DNA of 64,000 bases from Salinimicrobium sp963709775 (lineage in GTDB: Bacteria > Bacteroidota > Bacteroidia > Flavobacteriales > Flavobacteriaceae), in contig CAVPXS010000012.1 in assembly GCA_963709775.1 (NCBI GenBank), positions 1-64,000 of the forward strand. Reading direction: 5' to 3'. This document shows, piece after piece, positions 7,687 through 15,740 of the stretch. The notes under the pieces were generated by a model that was not told where the DNA came from, did no database searches, and saw only the letters and a program-made list of their open reading frames with translations. The position numbers were made by a program, and so were the translations under genes. Numbering within the stretch: position 1 is the first letter of the stretch; the number at the start of each line of letters is the position of its first letter.

Positions 7687-8793
7687 TTACTTAAATTGAA
7701 AATTCCGGAATTCTACTTTAGATTTTAAGCTATTTAAACGTGCATTTTTATACAAATGATTGTATTTCCTTTGTATTTGGGCGACAATAATACCAGGATG
7801 TTTTTTAAATTTTCGGCTGAGAAGTAAAATCAATTCCCGATCAAAGTTGGGATATTGAAACAACTCGTTTCTTTCTTTTTCTGATAATAACATTCGAGCT
7901 GCAAATGCATCTGCTTCATCTTCTTTTTCTTTATCAGGTTTAATACTCTCTATTCCATCAATAAAAATATCTTTTTTACCGTGGTATAAAATATGTCCTA
8001 ATTCGTGAAAAAATGTGAACCAAAAAGCATTGTAATCTTTTTGTCTATCTGTTAATTGAATAAGTGGTACACTATTATTTTTAATCCATCTTGTAGCTCC
8101 GTAAATAGGAGCTTTAGAGATACAAGGTGTATAAACTAAAGCTACTCCACAAGAAGCACAAAGTGATTGTAATTCTTCTAACCAAGTATCTGAATGCTTA
8201 TAAGCTATATCTTGTATTTGTTCTAAACAATTGCGTAATGCTTTTTTATCGAAAGCTGCTACCTTTATTTTAGCTGCTTGTAATTCTCCTAAACGTAACC
8301 AAACCGAAATCGCTTGTGGCTCTGTGGTATGGCGAAGCTCTATTTTAAAAGCTAATGAACTACCATTATATATATCTGACCATTGTGCAGGAGAAGCTAC
8401 TCTAAAAAATTTTAGTAAGCCATCTGCTAATTCGGGTTTTTTTCGAGTATCTGGCAGTAAACCAAAAGACTTCATTTTGGCTAATGGAAAAGAGGATACC
8501 CATTCTTGGCATTGCTCTAAATGTTCCATTTGCTCTATTTCTAATAATTCATCTTGATAGGTACGCTCTAAATTCAGCCAAAAATGTGCAGGCACTCCCA
8601 ACACATATTCTAATTTGGTGGCTGTTTCTTTGGTTATAGGTGCTTTCCCTTTTATTAACTCATTTAATTTAGGAACAGACCTACCCAATCTCTCTGCTAA
8701 TTCCGCTTGAGACATAGCAATATGGTCTATATGCTCTTGAATACTTTCGCCTGGGCAAGAGAGTAAGGACTTTTTAATTTGTAAATCAGTCAT
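7687..8793 (-). CDS. higA: HigA-type antitoxin with C-terminal ImmA/IrrE metallopeptidase domain
   Basis: A 368-residue protein. Residues ~10-70 form an XRE-type helix-turn-helix of the HigA family (MSQAELAERLGRSVPKLNEL, ending GVPAHFWLNLE). The C-terminal half is an ImmA/IrrE-like zinc peptidase with HELGH in the context FFHELGHILYHG and a downstream EDEADAFAARMLL acid motif. It should neutralise the adjacent toxin and repress the operon. The peptidase may cut a partner protein or itself, as in ICEBs1 ImmA; that is inference. It follows higB by 17 nt, toxin first, which is the HigBA order. The base composition is AT-richer than the flanking core genes, suggesting acquisition. Confidence 0.9.
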   Translation of the reverse strand: MTDLQIKKSLLSCPGESIQEHIDHIAMSQAELAERLGRSVPKLNELIKGKAPITKETATKLEYVLGVPAHFWLNLERTYQDELLEIEQMEHLEQCQEWVSSFPLAKMKSFGLLPDTRKKPELADGLLKFFRVASPAQWSDIYNGSSLAFKIELRHTTEPQAISVWLRLGELQAAKIKVAAFDKKALRNCLEQIQDIAYKHSDTWLEELQSLCASCGVALVYTPCISKAPIYGATRWIKNNSVPLIQLTDRQKDYNAFWFTFFHELGHILYHGKKDIFIDGIESIKPDKEKEDEADAFAARMLLSEKERNELFQYPNFDRELILLLSRKFKKHPGIIVAQIQRKYNHLYKNARLNSLKSKVEFRNFQFK

Positions 8794-8810
8794 TTTGTAT
8801 CCTTTTTTAA

Positions 8811-9143
8811 TTAGTGAGGGTCTTCTATGGACTCAATACTTACAATAGTTATTGCTTTCAAATCTATTCCACCATCTTCCAAGGTCGGGATAGGATCTTG
8901 CTCTATTTCAAACAGTATTCTCCAATTTTCTTGAATGTCTATTGACCAAGTACCTTTGCCTTTGCCTATATGTTGATGCAATCGTAACACTGGAAGTTTT
9001 GAGATAACCTCTAAATTATCTGCACTTTCAAGTTGGATTCTACGCTGCTTTATCTTCTTTGCCAACTTGCCGTAGCTCTTAGCTAAACCCTTATCGGTAG
9101 TAAGCGACTTCTCCAGTTTATTATTTTTATACAATAATTCCAT
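8811..9143 (-). CDS. higB: HigB/RelE-type ribosome-dependent mRNA interferase toxin
   Basis: A 110-residue protein with the RelE/HigB fold pattern: a basic central helix (AKKIKQRRIQLESAD) and the strand motif GTWSIDIQENWRILFEI that holds the conserved arginine of HigB toxins. It is predicted to cleave mRNA on the ribosome and to be held inactive by the HigA protein encoded just downstream. The start is ATG at 9141-9143; a TAACTTTG box lies only 2 nt upstream of it, too close for a normal leader. Confidence 0.88.
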   Translation of the reverse strand: MELLYKNNKLEKSLTTDKGLAKSYGKLAKKIKQRRIQLESADNLEVISKLPVLRLHQHIGKGKGTWSIDIQENWRILFEIEQDPIPTLEDGGIDLKAITIVSIESIEDPH

Positions 9144-9260
9144 TGCAAAGTTATAAAAATTATTTACTTAAAAGGTTAATGATTTTTTTATTTTCTGATT
9201 TTAGTACAGATTCATCTTTCATATTTGATCATTTTTTTCCTGCTTGCAGGTAACGTCCCG

Positions 9261-9366
9261 AATAACGCAAGTTGCGGCTTGAGAACTTAAATCTGTCAGT
9301 TGAATGCTACTTTTAATTGTAGTCAAAGATGCCTTTTTTGCAACGTCTTCCGCAATTTGAGTTATT
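9261..9366. repeat. Long inverted repeat at the 3' end of the TIR gene (attC-like hairpin)
   Basis: Arm A AATAACGCAAGTTGCGG (9261-9277) pairs with arm B at 9350-9366 (reverse complement AATAACTCAAATTGCGG, 15 of 17 matching). The motif AACGTC occurs beside both arms (9252-9257 and 9342-9347). Arm B overlaps the stop codon of the TIR gene. The layout, an imperfect hairpin of about 105 nt directly at a gene's 3' end, resembles integron cassette attC sites, but no canonical core site or integrase is visible. Confidence 0.5.
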
Positions 9367-10252
9367 CATCTTTGTTGGTAGTGGTAACTCTTGCTACAAA
9401 TTCGATTCCTTGCTTTGTCAGATAGTAGAACTGATCTAGATCTCTACTTGTTTTTATTTCTAATAAACCGTTTATAATTAGTTCCCCTGAAAAATCGGAA
9501 AACCTGAATTTTTTTTCAAAATCTTTTTTAATGTCAGGATTTTTAATATCAAAACCGATATTAAAAATCCTTTCTGTTATAATTCTCAATAAATAGTATT
9601 CATTTGCTCCATCAGCAAGTTCATTTTTCAAACCCATTAAAATTTCAAAAAGATCTTTCTCCTTCTTCTCAAACTTGAAGACTACTTTTTCTAATTTTTC
9701 TTTTACAAGGTCTACGTCTAAAAACTGGTTACTTTGTAATTGTAGAATATTCTTTTCCAAATCAGAATTTTTCTTTTGTAATTCTAAAATCTCTAATTTA
9801 GCATCCTTTGCCTTTTCTTTAATTTCGCTTTTAGTGTAGGATTGCCAAGTTTTTGTCAATAATTTGCCGAAGGATATTAGATATTCTTTATCATTAAAAA
9901 CAGGAATATTTCTAGCTTTTAAATCTATTGATAATCTATTTCTAGAGTCATCATTATTGACGAACAAAGCTAAAAAGCTGTGTTGTTTTTCAATCTCGTG
10001 TATAAGTGCACCATCTAACTCTTCTTGAACCCAATATGAAGGAATAGAATTTTCTGTTAGATAAACAAAAAACAGATCACATTCCGTAATACCTTCTTCA
10101 AAAATCTTTCTTCTTATTGATTCTCCAACTGGGATCTCCCATTCATCATACCAGACATCGATTCCTGATTTTTGAAGATCATTAGCTAATTTTTCGATAA
10201 ATAATTTATCTTTTTTTGAATGTGATAGAAATATTTTTGGGTGCATAGTCAT
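9362..10252 (-). CDS. TIR-domain protein with coiled coil and C-terminal winged-helix-like region
   Basis: A 296-residue soluble protein. Residues 5-135 are a TIR domain: box 1 KIFLSHSKKDK, then VWYDEWEIPVGESI (BB-loop region), and WVQEEL whose Glu78 matches the catalytic glutamate of NAD-cleaving TIRs. Residues ~140-190 are a heptad-rich coiled coil (AKLEILELQKKNSDLEKNIL). The C-terminal ~90 residues look like a winged helix ending in YYLTKQGIEFVARV. Bacterial TIR proteins often consume NAD or make signalling nucleotides during antiphage defence. No partner effector such as ThsA is next to it, so its pathway is open. It is AT-rich and sits beside higBA. Confidence 0.85.
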   Translation of the reverse strand: MTMHPKIFLSHSKKDKLFIEKLANDLQKSGIDVWYDEWEIPVGESIRRKIFEEGITECDLFFVYLTENSIPSYWVQEELDGALIHEIEKQHSFLALFVNNDDSRNRLSIDLKARNIPVFNDKEYLISFGKLLTKTWQSYTKSEIKEKAKDAKLEILELQKKNSDLEKNILQLQSNQFLDVDLVKEKLEKVVFKFEKKEKDLFEILMGLKNELADGANEYYLLRIITERIFNIGFDIKNPDIKKDFEKKFRFSDFSGELIINGLLEIKTSRDLDQFYYLTKQGIEFVARVTTTNKDE

Positions 10253-10422
10253 TTTCTTATTATTACTGCCAATTTCTTATAATCAATATTTACTTCTCCT
10301 TAGTGTGACTAGCGGCGGGATAAAAACAAGTTTTTTGATCTGCAACAGCGGTAGGGAAGAAGGAGCAGGATCTTCCTGCTAATATAATGTTAATTTCTTA
10401 CACGCTTTACGGGAAACCATAT

Positions 10423-10445
10423 AAAGGCCCGAAAAAGGGCTTATA
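10423..10445 (-). terminator. Possible terminator downstream of the 10.5-11.0 kb lipoprotein gene
   Basis: Minus-strand stem TAAGCCC/GGGCCTTTA with a T-rich loop. It lacks a long T-run, so the call is weak. The rest of 10253-10515 shows nothing recognisable. Confidence 0.35.
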
Positions 10446-10515
10446 ATTAGTCATTCTTAAAAAAGCTTAAAGCAACTAGCAGGTATAAGGATATAATGGT
10501 GTTAAGTACTAAAAT

Positions 10516-11023
10516 CTATTTATTATGGAAATCGCGATCTTTTACTTCTATATTTTCAGGAACTAAGTGATCAACAATTACCATCGACTTATTAGAGAAC
10601 TGTTTATGTTTAAATTGAAGGACCAGTTCATTTTCTGAAAGGGCTTTGATCTTGAAAAATTTGTAGTTTTCATCAATGTTAAGCAGTTCAGGGATATCTT
10701 CACTTTCTAACTTAATATAACTGCCGTTATCCTGGGATACTACTTTCCATGAAGCATTTAAAGATCTGCCGCAATCGAAAAACTCAGAATTGTTGTCTCG
10801 CATTGTAGAATCTCTCTTATAGGAAATTCTGTATGAAAGGAAACAATCTCCCATATTCATTCTATATCCATTGTTGAACCTTTTAGCCAGCTTCCATGTT
10901 TTTATGGAATCCCCGGCAATTAATTCTTCAGGATTATCAGGTAATTGGAAAGTTGGTTTTTCTTTATCCTGACATGCACATAACAGTGACCAGGGAGAGA
11001 ATAAAAAGAACCTTTTTCAACAT
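10516..11023 (-). pseudogene. Small lipoprotein with frameshifted signal peptide
   Basis: The open frame from 10860 down gives a 114-residue protein. The same frame stays open upstream through CACQDKEKP, which looks like a lipobox cysteine followed by a mature lipoprotein. In another frame an ATG at 11021-11023 starts MLKKVLFILSLVTV, a textbook signal peptide, that runs into a stop after CMSG. One base removed near 10980 joins them into MLKKVLFILSLVTVCACQDK and a complete lipoprotein of about 168 residues. The mature part is lipocalin-like in size and strand content (alternating ELVLQFKHKQF, SMVIVDHLVP) but matches no family I can name. Confidence 0.6.
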
Positions 11024-11167
11024 CTTATTCAATATTTAAAATTATCGTTTCCGGTCCACTCAAGTTGCTGAGAAGGGGCCGCGGATTTGTGGGTTTAGCT
11101 TTGATTTGTTGGTCTAGTTAATTTTAACGGTAACACCTATTGATCATATCCCTTGTGGTGCCAGGTA

Positions 11168-11716
11168 TTATAAATCGAACCCTAAATTTATTTGGAATAT
11201 TATTGGAAAAATATTTCCATTGCCTTCTGTATCGAAGTAATATTGAGGTCCAATGTCAAATAGTAAATGAAAATTTTCTCCATAACTTCTTTGTATTCCC
11301 CACGTTGGTCCAAAAGCAAAATCGAAGTCGGAGGTTCTAGTGACATTTTCTGCAATTGAAGGACCTTTTGTTTTAAATCGGGCTGAAATAAAGTTTCCTG
11401 AATTATTTTTTACAGTTTTATTTTTTTTGATTCTCTTATTAAAGTTATAGAACCATTTCTGTTGTAAATCTAAAAATGGAGCAATAATGTAAATTATTCC
11501 GTTGTCTTTATAAGTTAAATCCGGATATCCTCCGTCATATCCAATTCCTAATCCTGTTGAAAAGGTTGAATAATTTCCTGTTGGCAGTTCTAATTCAGCA
11601 CCGGGATTTAAAAAGTTGATCCTCCAAACTTTTTCTGTATTATAAGTTCTTTCTTCTTGTGCGTAAGTGGTAATTGTAAATAAAGCTAAAAGAGCAACAA
11701 TTGATAACTTTCTCAT
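11168..11716 (-). CDS. Predicted outer-membrane beta-barrel protein of unknown function
   Basis: A 182-residue secreted protein with a Sec signal peptide (MRKLSIVALLALFTITTYAQ). The mature part is rich in alternating hydrophobic/aromatic strands (STGLGIGYDGGY, FAFGPTWGIQRSYG, HLLFDIGPQYYFD) and ends with IFQINLGFDL, a C-terminal strand with a final hydrophobic residue as in outer-membrane barrels. The AT-rich composition matches the TIR/higBA patch. No family is recognised. Confidence 0.6.
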   Translation of the reverse strand: MRKLSIVALLALFTITTYAQEERTYNTEKVWRINFLNPGAELELPTGNYSTFSTGLGIGYDGGYPDLTYKDNGIIYIIAPFLDLQQKWFYNFNKRIKKNKTVKNNSGNFISARFKTKGPSIAENVTRTSDFDFAFGPTWGIQRSYGENFHLLFDIGPQYYFDTEGNGNIFPIIFQINLGFDL

Positions 11717-11998
11717 TAAATTTTGATTTGCAGGTTTTTAAGTCCGGGTTTCAGTTTGATGTTTGGCAAAATTCCTTTTCATCACAGACATCTTTTGGGA
11801 TCTTGTTGTTTAGTCTGCATAATATTAAGTTTAATCCCTCTTTATTAGTACAGGATTTCGAAAAGTGTTACAATTTTATAAATGTGATATCATTTAATTC
11901 ATTTTAATGGGTCTCCTTTATTCGCAGCGAGAGCGCTCGGGCTTTGAGCTTATTGATTTTTCCTTTTTCATTATCTTTTACCTTCTAAAACGCCAACC

Positions 11999-12494
11999 AT
12001 GAAAAAACTTCTCTTTTTACTGCTCCTTATTGCCGGTCCGGTGTGGGCGCAGACGCCCGAAGAACGCATTGCAGAAATGGGTATCACCTTACCCGAAGTC
12101 CGTCAACCCTCGGCCAATTTTGTGAAGTGGAGACAGGTGGGGAATCTGCTGTTCTTAGCCGGGGAAGGCAGTCCCGAAAAAGGCACTTTAGGGAAGGATC
12201 TCACCACCGAAGAAGGTTATGAGGCGGCACGAAATACCGGCATCAGGATCCTTGCCACCCTTAAAGCGGCGACGGGAGATCTGGACAGGATCAAGCAGTT
12301 CGTGAAGGTGCGGGGCATGGTGAATTCAGCTCCCGATTTCTATGAGCAGCCGCAGGTGATCAACGGCTTTTCTGATCTTATGTTCGAAGTCTTCGGGGAA
12401 AGTGGGAAAACATGCACGGGCCGCAGTGGGTCACGTGAGCTTACCTTCCAATATCGCAGTGGAGATCGAAGTGGTGGTGGAGCTAAAGGAATAA
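11999..12494 (+). pseudogene. RidA/YjgF-family protein with signal peptide, frameshifted near the 3' end
   Basis: Starts with MKKLLFLLLLIAGPVWAQ, a signal peptide, so this is an exported member of the RidA (enamine/imine deaminase) family. The body carries VGNLLFLAGEGSPEKG and QFVKVRGMVNSAPDF. At AAAA 12407-12410 the frame breaks. Dropping one A continues as GKHARAAVGHVSLPSNIAVE, the conserved RidA end with the substrate-contact arginine, and stops at TAA 12492-12494. Without correction the frame runs on as nonsense to 12595. The corrected length, about 164 residues, fits the secreted RidA subfamily. Confidence 0.87.
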
Positions 12495-12613
12495 AGGGAC
12501 AGAAGAAAAAGAGGCTGACTAAAAAGGCTGAATTTCGTAAGGTTGTCCCAAAGTTTCCGGTTCCGAAGCTTCGGAACAGCTTCCCATTGATATAGTTTTT
12601 TCAGTTAGCTAAA

Positions 12614-12689
12614 GATCCTGAAATAAATTCAGGATGACGTGTTTTCAGCTTTTTAGACACCTCTCAAAAAGGGCATTTTTGAGAGGTGA
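12614..12689. repeat. Composite intergenic repeat, copy 2 (long palindrome)
   Basis: Same module order as 6132-6204: GATCCTGAAATAAATTCAGG, then AGCTTTTTAGACA, then a palindrome. Here the palindrome extends to a 13-bp perfect stem, CACCTCTCAAAAA pairing with TTTTTGAGAGGTG, over 12658-12688. It could act as a bidirectional terminator-like hairpin. Confidence 0.75.
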
Positions 12690-12723
12690 ATTAGGGGATC
12701 GAGCTAGAACGCTGAAAAGTACT

Positions 12724-13260
12724 TTAGTTATTCTTTATTAAATAGTAGTTGACATCTACCAGTTCATAGGAGTCGATAATTACAACATCCCGGGACTCCT
12801 CCTGTTCATAAGTTAAGATACAACTGGAGTTGGCAGCAATTTCATAACAGGGAATCGAAGCGTTTTGAGAAAAACTACTGGTGGTCTGGAGTCCGTCAAT
12901 ATTTACCGTAAGGACAGGTATTCCGGAAACAGCGTAATTGTTAGGATTAGTGAGCTCAATTTCAAATTCCAGCCTGGAGGTATTGCTTCCAGTATCTGGT
13001 GTGAATTCGAACTTTAAAACTTCATAGGAAAAATCTTCTAATTTAGGAGGTTCAATTTCTTTTGGTTTTGTAGGCTCAGGAGTATCACAGGAAACTTCCT
13101 GGGTAGTATCATAGCTGTAAGACTGGCCGTTAACGTAGTAAAATTGAGGAATAGTAATGGTTTTCATACACTCCTCTTCGCTGTCATCTGAAGAGCATCC
13201 AAACCATAAAACTGCAGTTAAAAATAATACAGGGAATTTTAATATTTTATTCATTTTCAT
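12724..13260 (-). CDS. Lipoprotein of unknown function
   Basis: The start is set at ATG 13258-13260 (MKMNKILKF), 27 codons inside the longest frame, because only then does a lipoprotein signal lead the protein (ILKFPVLFLTAVLWFGC followed by SSDDSEEE, a Bacteroidetes-type acidic export signal favouring surface display). A GGAGGT lies about 13 nt upstream. The mature part has a proline-rich spacer (PEPTKPKEIEPPKLED) and a beta-rich domain (RLEFEIELTNPNNYAVSGI) that resembles an Ig-like or fimbrial-type strand pattern. No family is named. Confidence 0.65.
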   Translation of the reverse strand: MKMNKILKFPVLFLTAVLWFGCSSDDSEEECMKTITIPQFYYVNGQSYSYDTTQEVSCDTPEPTKPKEIEPPKLEDFSYEVLKFEFTPDTGSNTSRLEFEIELTNPNNYAVSGIPVLTVNIDGLQTTSSFSQNASIPCYEIAANSSCILTYEQEESRDVVIIDSYELVDVNYYLIKNN

Positions 13261-13424
13261 AAGGTGATTTAATACCTCCCGGGGAGTGGGTACGTAGTTC
13301 TTTTTTTTCCATTTTGAACCTGTTTGTATATTGGTAACCAATTGGTTTAAAATGTTACACTTCTTTCATTTTTCAGTTTAAATACCAACAACTGAGGTTA
13401 GGTGTTTTAGGCAACTGACATTAT

Positions 13425-13877
13425 TCAAATTCCAAATTGCCGCAAATGATGATCGGAATGTTTGAAAACTAATACTCCTATCTGCTCCTTTGTCATTGAA
13501 CCAAAAAAATCATGTACAAATTCGGGATTGTTGAAATTTTCATATTCATTTAGCAGGGTAATCCATTTTAATTTTTCGGCTTCCAAATCGGAATTTTGGT
13601 TCTTCACTTTGAACTGTTCTGAAGTAGGAATATTTTTGTCAAAAGGTTTCTCGTCTTTTATCATCCTCTTTAACGCGATTTTCCCGAATAGTTTTCCAAG
13701 AAAAGTTTGTTTATAAGTGTGCGCATCTTTTCCCAGGATCCACTCATTCCAGTAAGTATTATGCTTTAGCATTTGGTGAACGTTCATTTGTCCCCATTCC
13801 GCTTTATTGCTTTCCTTTAATTGTCCAATCCGTTCGATTAGATGTTGCCTGATAGTGTGGTCGAAAATTGTTTTCAT
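13425..13877 (-). CDS. DUF1569 / DinB-like four-helix protein
   Basis: A 150-residue soluble protein. HQMLKHNTYWNEW near residues 34-46 and HSDHHLRQFGI at the C-terminus place histidines as in the DinB/DUF1569 superfamily, where three histidines can bind a metal. The biochemical role is unknown. It has no evident operon partner. Confidence 0.72.
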   Translation of the reverse strand: MKTIFDHTIRQHLIERIGQLKESNKAEWGQMNVHQMLKHNTYWNEWILGKDAHTYKQTFLGKLFGKIALKRMIKDEKPFDKNIPTSEQFKVKNQNSDLEAEKLKWITLLNEYENFNNPEFVHDFFGSMTKEQIGVLVFKHSDHHLRQFGI

Positions 13878-14102
13878 TCTCTGTATTCTATTGATGATCT
13901 CTTAACCAGATAAAATTAATCTGCTCTCTACTAACTGCTAGGGAAGAAATTGCCTTTAAATGTAAGAGAAAAATCTCTTCAAGTGTGGAGGGGAATTATT
14001 AAAAAACCTGCTTCATGTTTATTGAAATTGATTTTAAAATTAAGTATTAAATTAGGAGGTCTTTAAAACGGCAAAGGTGGTGAATAATGAAAATGATAAG
14101 TG

Positions 14103-14636
14103 ATGGTGAAAGTTTTAATTATTTGTATGGTCTTAAATTCCTCAATGATGGCACAGCTCATATTTGATTTTAATAAAGAATCTAACATTCGGGATTGGAT
14201 GATCGTGGATGATGTTGTGATGGGAGGACGATCCTCAGGCGAGATCAGCCTGAACGAGGACGGCCACGGAGTTTTTGAAGGGGAGGTTTCCCTTGAGAAC
14301 AATGGAGGCTTCTCTTCTGTGCGTTACAGGACAGGAAAAATTGCGGTAAAAGATCACTCTAAGATCGTTATAAAATTAAGAGGGGACGGCAAAGAATACC
14401 AGTTCAGGATCAAAGGCGATACGGGGGAGGAATATTCTTATGTAGCTCCTTTTTCAACTTCAGGAGAATGGCAGGAAATAGAAATTAAGCTAAAAGACAT
14501 GTATCCTACTTTTAGGGGGAGAAAATTAGATATGCCCAATTTTTCGAATGATCATCTTGAAGAGATCGCCTTTTTGATCGGCAACAAAAAGAAGGAGAAA
14601 TTTAAACTTGTGATCGACAGGATAGAGCTGAGGTAA
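14103..14636 (+). CDS. CIA30-family protein (complex I intermediate-associated protein 30 domain)
   Basis: About 178 residues. After a short hydrophobic N-terminus comes FDFNKESNIRDWMIVDDVVMGG, the standard opening of the CIA30 galactose-binding-like domain, followed by GGFSSVRYRTGK and GDGKEYQFRIK. The domain is a jelly roll first described in a mitochondrial complex I assembly factor; in bacteria its role is unknown. I prefer the ATG at 14103 to the GTG just before it. The last ~30 codons are repeated in frame at 15741-15834, on the far side of the haem lipoprotein gene. Confidence 0.85.
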   Translation: MVKVLIICMVLNSSMMAQLIFDFNKESNIRDWMIVDDVVMGGRSSGEISLNEDGHGVFEGEVSLENNGGFSSVRYRTGKIAVKDHSKIVIKLRGDGKEYQFRIKGDTGEEYSYVAPFSTSGEWQEIEIKLKDMYPTFRGRKLDMPNFSNDHLEEIAFLIGNKKKEKFKLVIDRIELR

Positions 14637-14697
14637 ACCTCAAGGGATCAAACTGTATTCTCACATTTTTTCAACTGAAGTTTAGTGCATATTGGAA

Positions 14698-15510
14698 TTA
14701 TTTAAAGTAGGTGTGAAATTCTTTAAACTGATTTTTTAATTCTGTGAGTTGTTTTTCTGCTTCATCTTTCGATTTTGCAGCAATAAGGGCGTGCATGTTA
14801 TTTTCTATGCCATTGAAGAAAATATGAATTTGATCAAATAATTCTCCGGTGTATGAATCGTCTAAGATGATTGTTTTGGCCTCATTAAATATCTCTTTCC
14901 CCAATTGATTATAATCTGAAATATTCGTTGAATTAAAGCTGTTTAATTTCTCAGTAACAGCATTTATCCGCTCCATAGATTCTTTTTTCAAAACCCACTT
15001 TTTGCCATTGTTCAACTTCAGCCCACCCATGTTCTGCATTGCTCTTGCAGGGGCAGAACCAAAATCGTATTCATAGAGGGTTTCTGCTATTAAACGTAGT
15101 TCTGTATCCTCATAAAGGAGTTTAGGCATTAAATTGAATTTCTTTACTGCTCCGGGCATGAGGGTTTTTTCTTGTGAAGGATTTTGGATGAAGGAAACCA
15201 TGGCATTTACAAATTCCTCTTTATTCGGGTAGGTAGGTTTGTAATGCTCCTGAACCTGTAACATTGGTGGGGCGATCATTTGTCCACTTTTTGAAGGATC
15301 GGGTTTTTCCAGGTGACAGATAAAGCACTTTTGGGACATCAGTTCATAGCCCCTGGAATCCTGAGCAATATTTTTTTCAACTTCCCCGTATGGGGAAGCA
15401 TTTTCTTCCATGGTGTCTGTAGTTTTTATATCCTTTTTATTTTCTTTTTGGCTCGTATTGCAGCTTACAAGGCCAGTAAGTAGCACAACAATTAATAGGC
15501 TTGTTCTCAT
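14698..15510 (-). CDS. Lipoprotein with a single c-type haem-binding motif
   Basis: A 270-residue lipoprotein (signal MRTSLLIVVLLTGLVSC, lipid Cys17). One CxxCH motif (CFICH, residues 62-66) marks covalent haem attachment, and a methionine in APPMLQVQ or LMPKLL could be the second axial ligand. The C-terminal half is helical and may be a four-helix bundle (LNSFNSTNISDYNQLGKEIF). It is a membrane-anchored periplasmic electron carrier or haem sensor; the partner is unknown. The gene lies between the CIA30 gene and a duplicated tail of that gene, in the opposite orientation. Confidence 0.78.
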   Translation of the reverse strand: MRTSLLIVVLLTGLVSCNTSQKENKKDIKTTDTMEENASPYGEVEKNIAQDSRGYELMSQKCFICHLEKPDPSKSGQMIAPPMLQVQEHYKPTYPNKEEFVNAMVSFIQNPSQEKTLMPGAVKKFNLMPKLLYEDTELRLIAETLYEYDFGSAPARAMQNMGGLKLNNGKKWVLKKESMERINAVTEKLNSFNSTNISDYNQLGKEIFNEAKTIILDDSYTGELFDQIHIFFNGIENNMHALIAAKSKDEAEKQLTELKNQFKEFHTYFK

Positions 15511-15740
15511 AATTTTACTTATTTCTCAAGTTTATTTTTTAATGAATGCGGTGTTTGGATTTGTACAATTAACCGCGATCTGTCATTCGTATATCAGATA
15601 AAATCAATTAGTTCTTTGCTGCAGGAAATGAAGAAGAGCAGCATTGTAAATTTATGGACAAAAATTCCTTTAAATGCTGATGAAGATCAGGAAAAGGTAC
15701 CGGAGGAAGGGGGTTATATGGTTAAAGCTCCACCTCTGAG

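Noticed and set aside
9141..9153. TAACTTTG as the higB promoter -7 box
   Set aside because: It lies 2 nt before the ATG, which would put the transcription start inside the gene. It would only work for a different start codon, and none is apparent.
7687..11716. Prophage or integrative element
   Set aside because: No integrase, relaxase, phage structural gene or flanking tRNA repeat is visible; the tRNA-Ser at 48.6 kb has no adjacent attachment-site duplication.
12495..12595. A novel lysine-rich C-terminal domain on the RidA protein
   Set aside because: It is out-of-frame sequence beyond the true RidA stop at 12492-12494 after an A-run indel.
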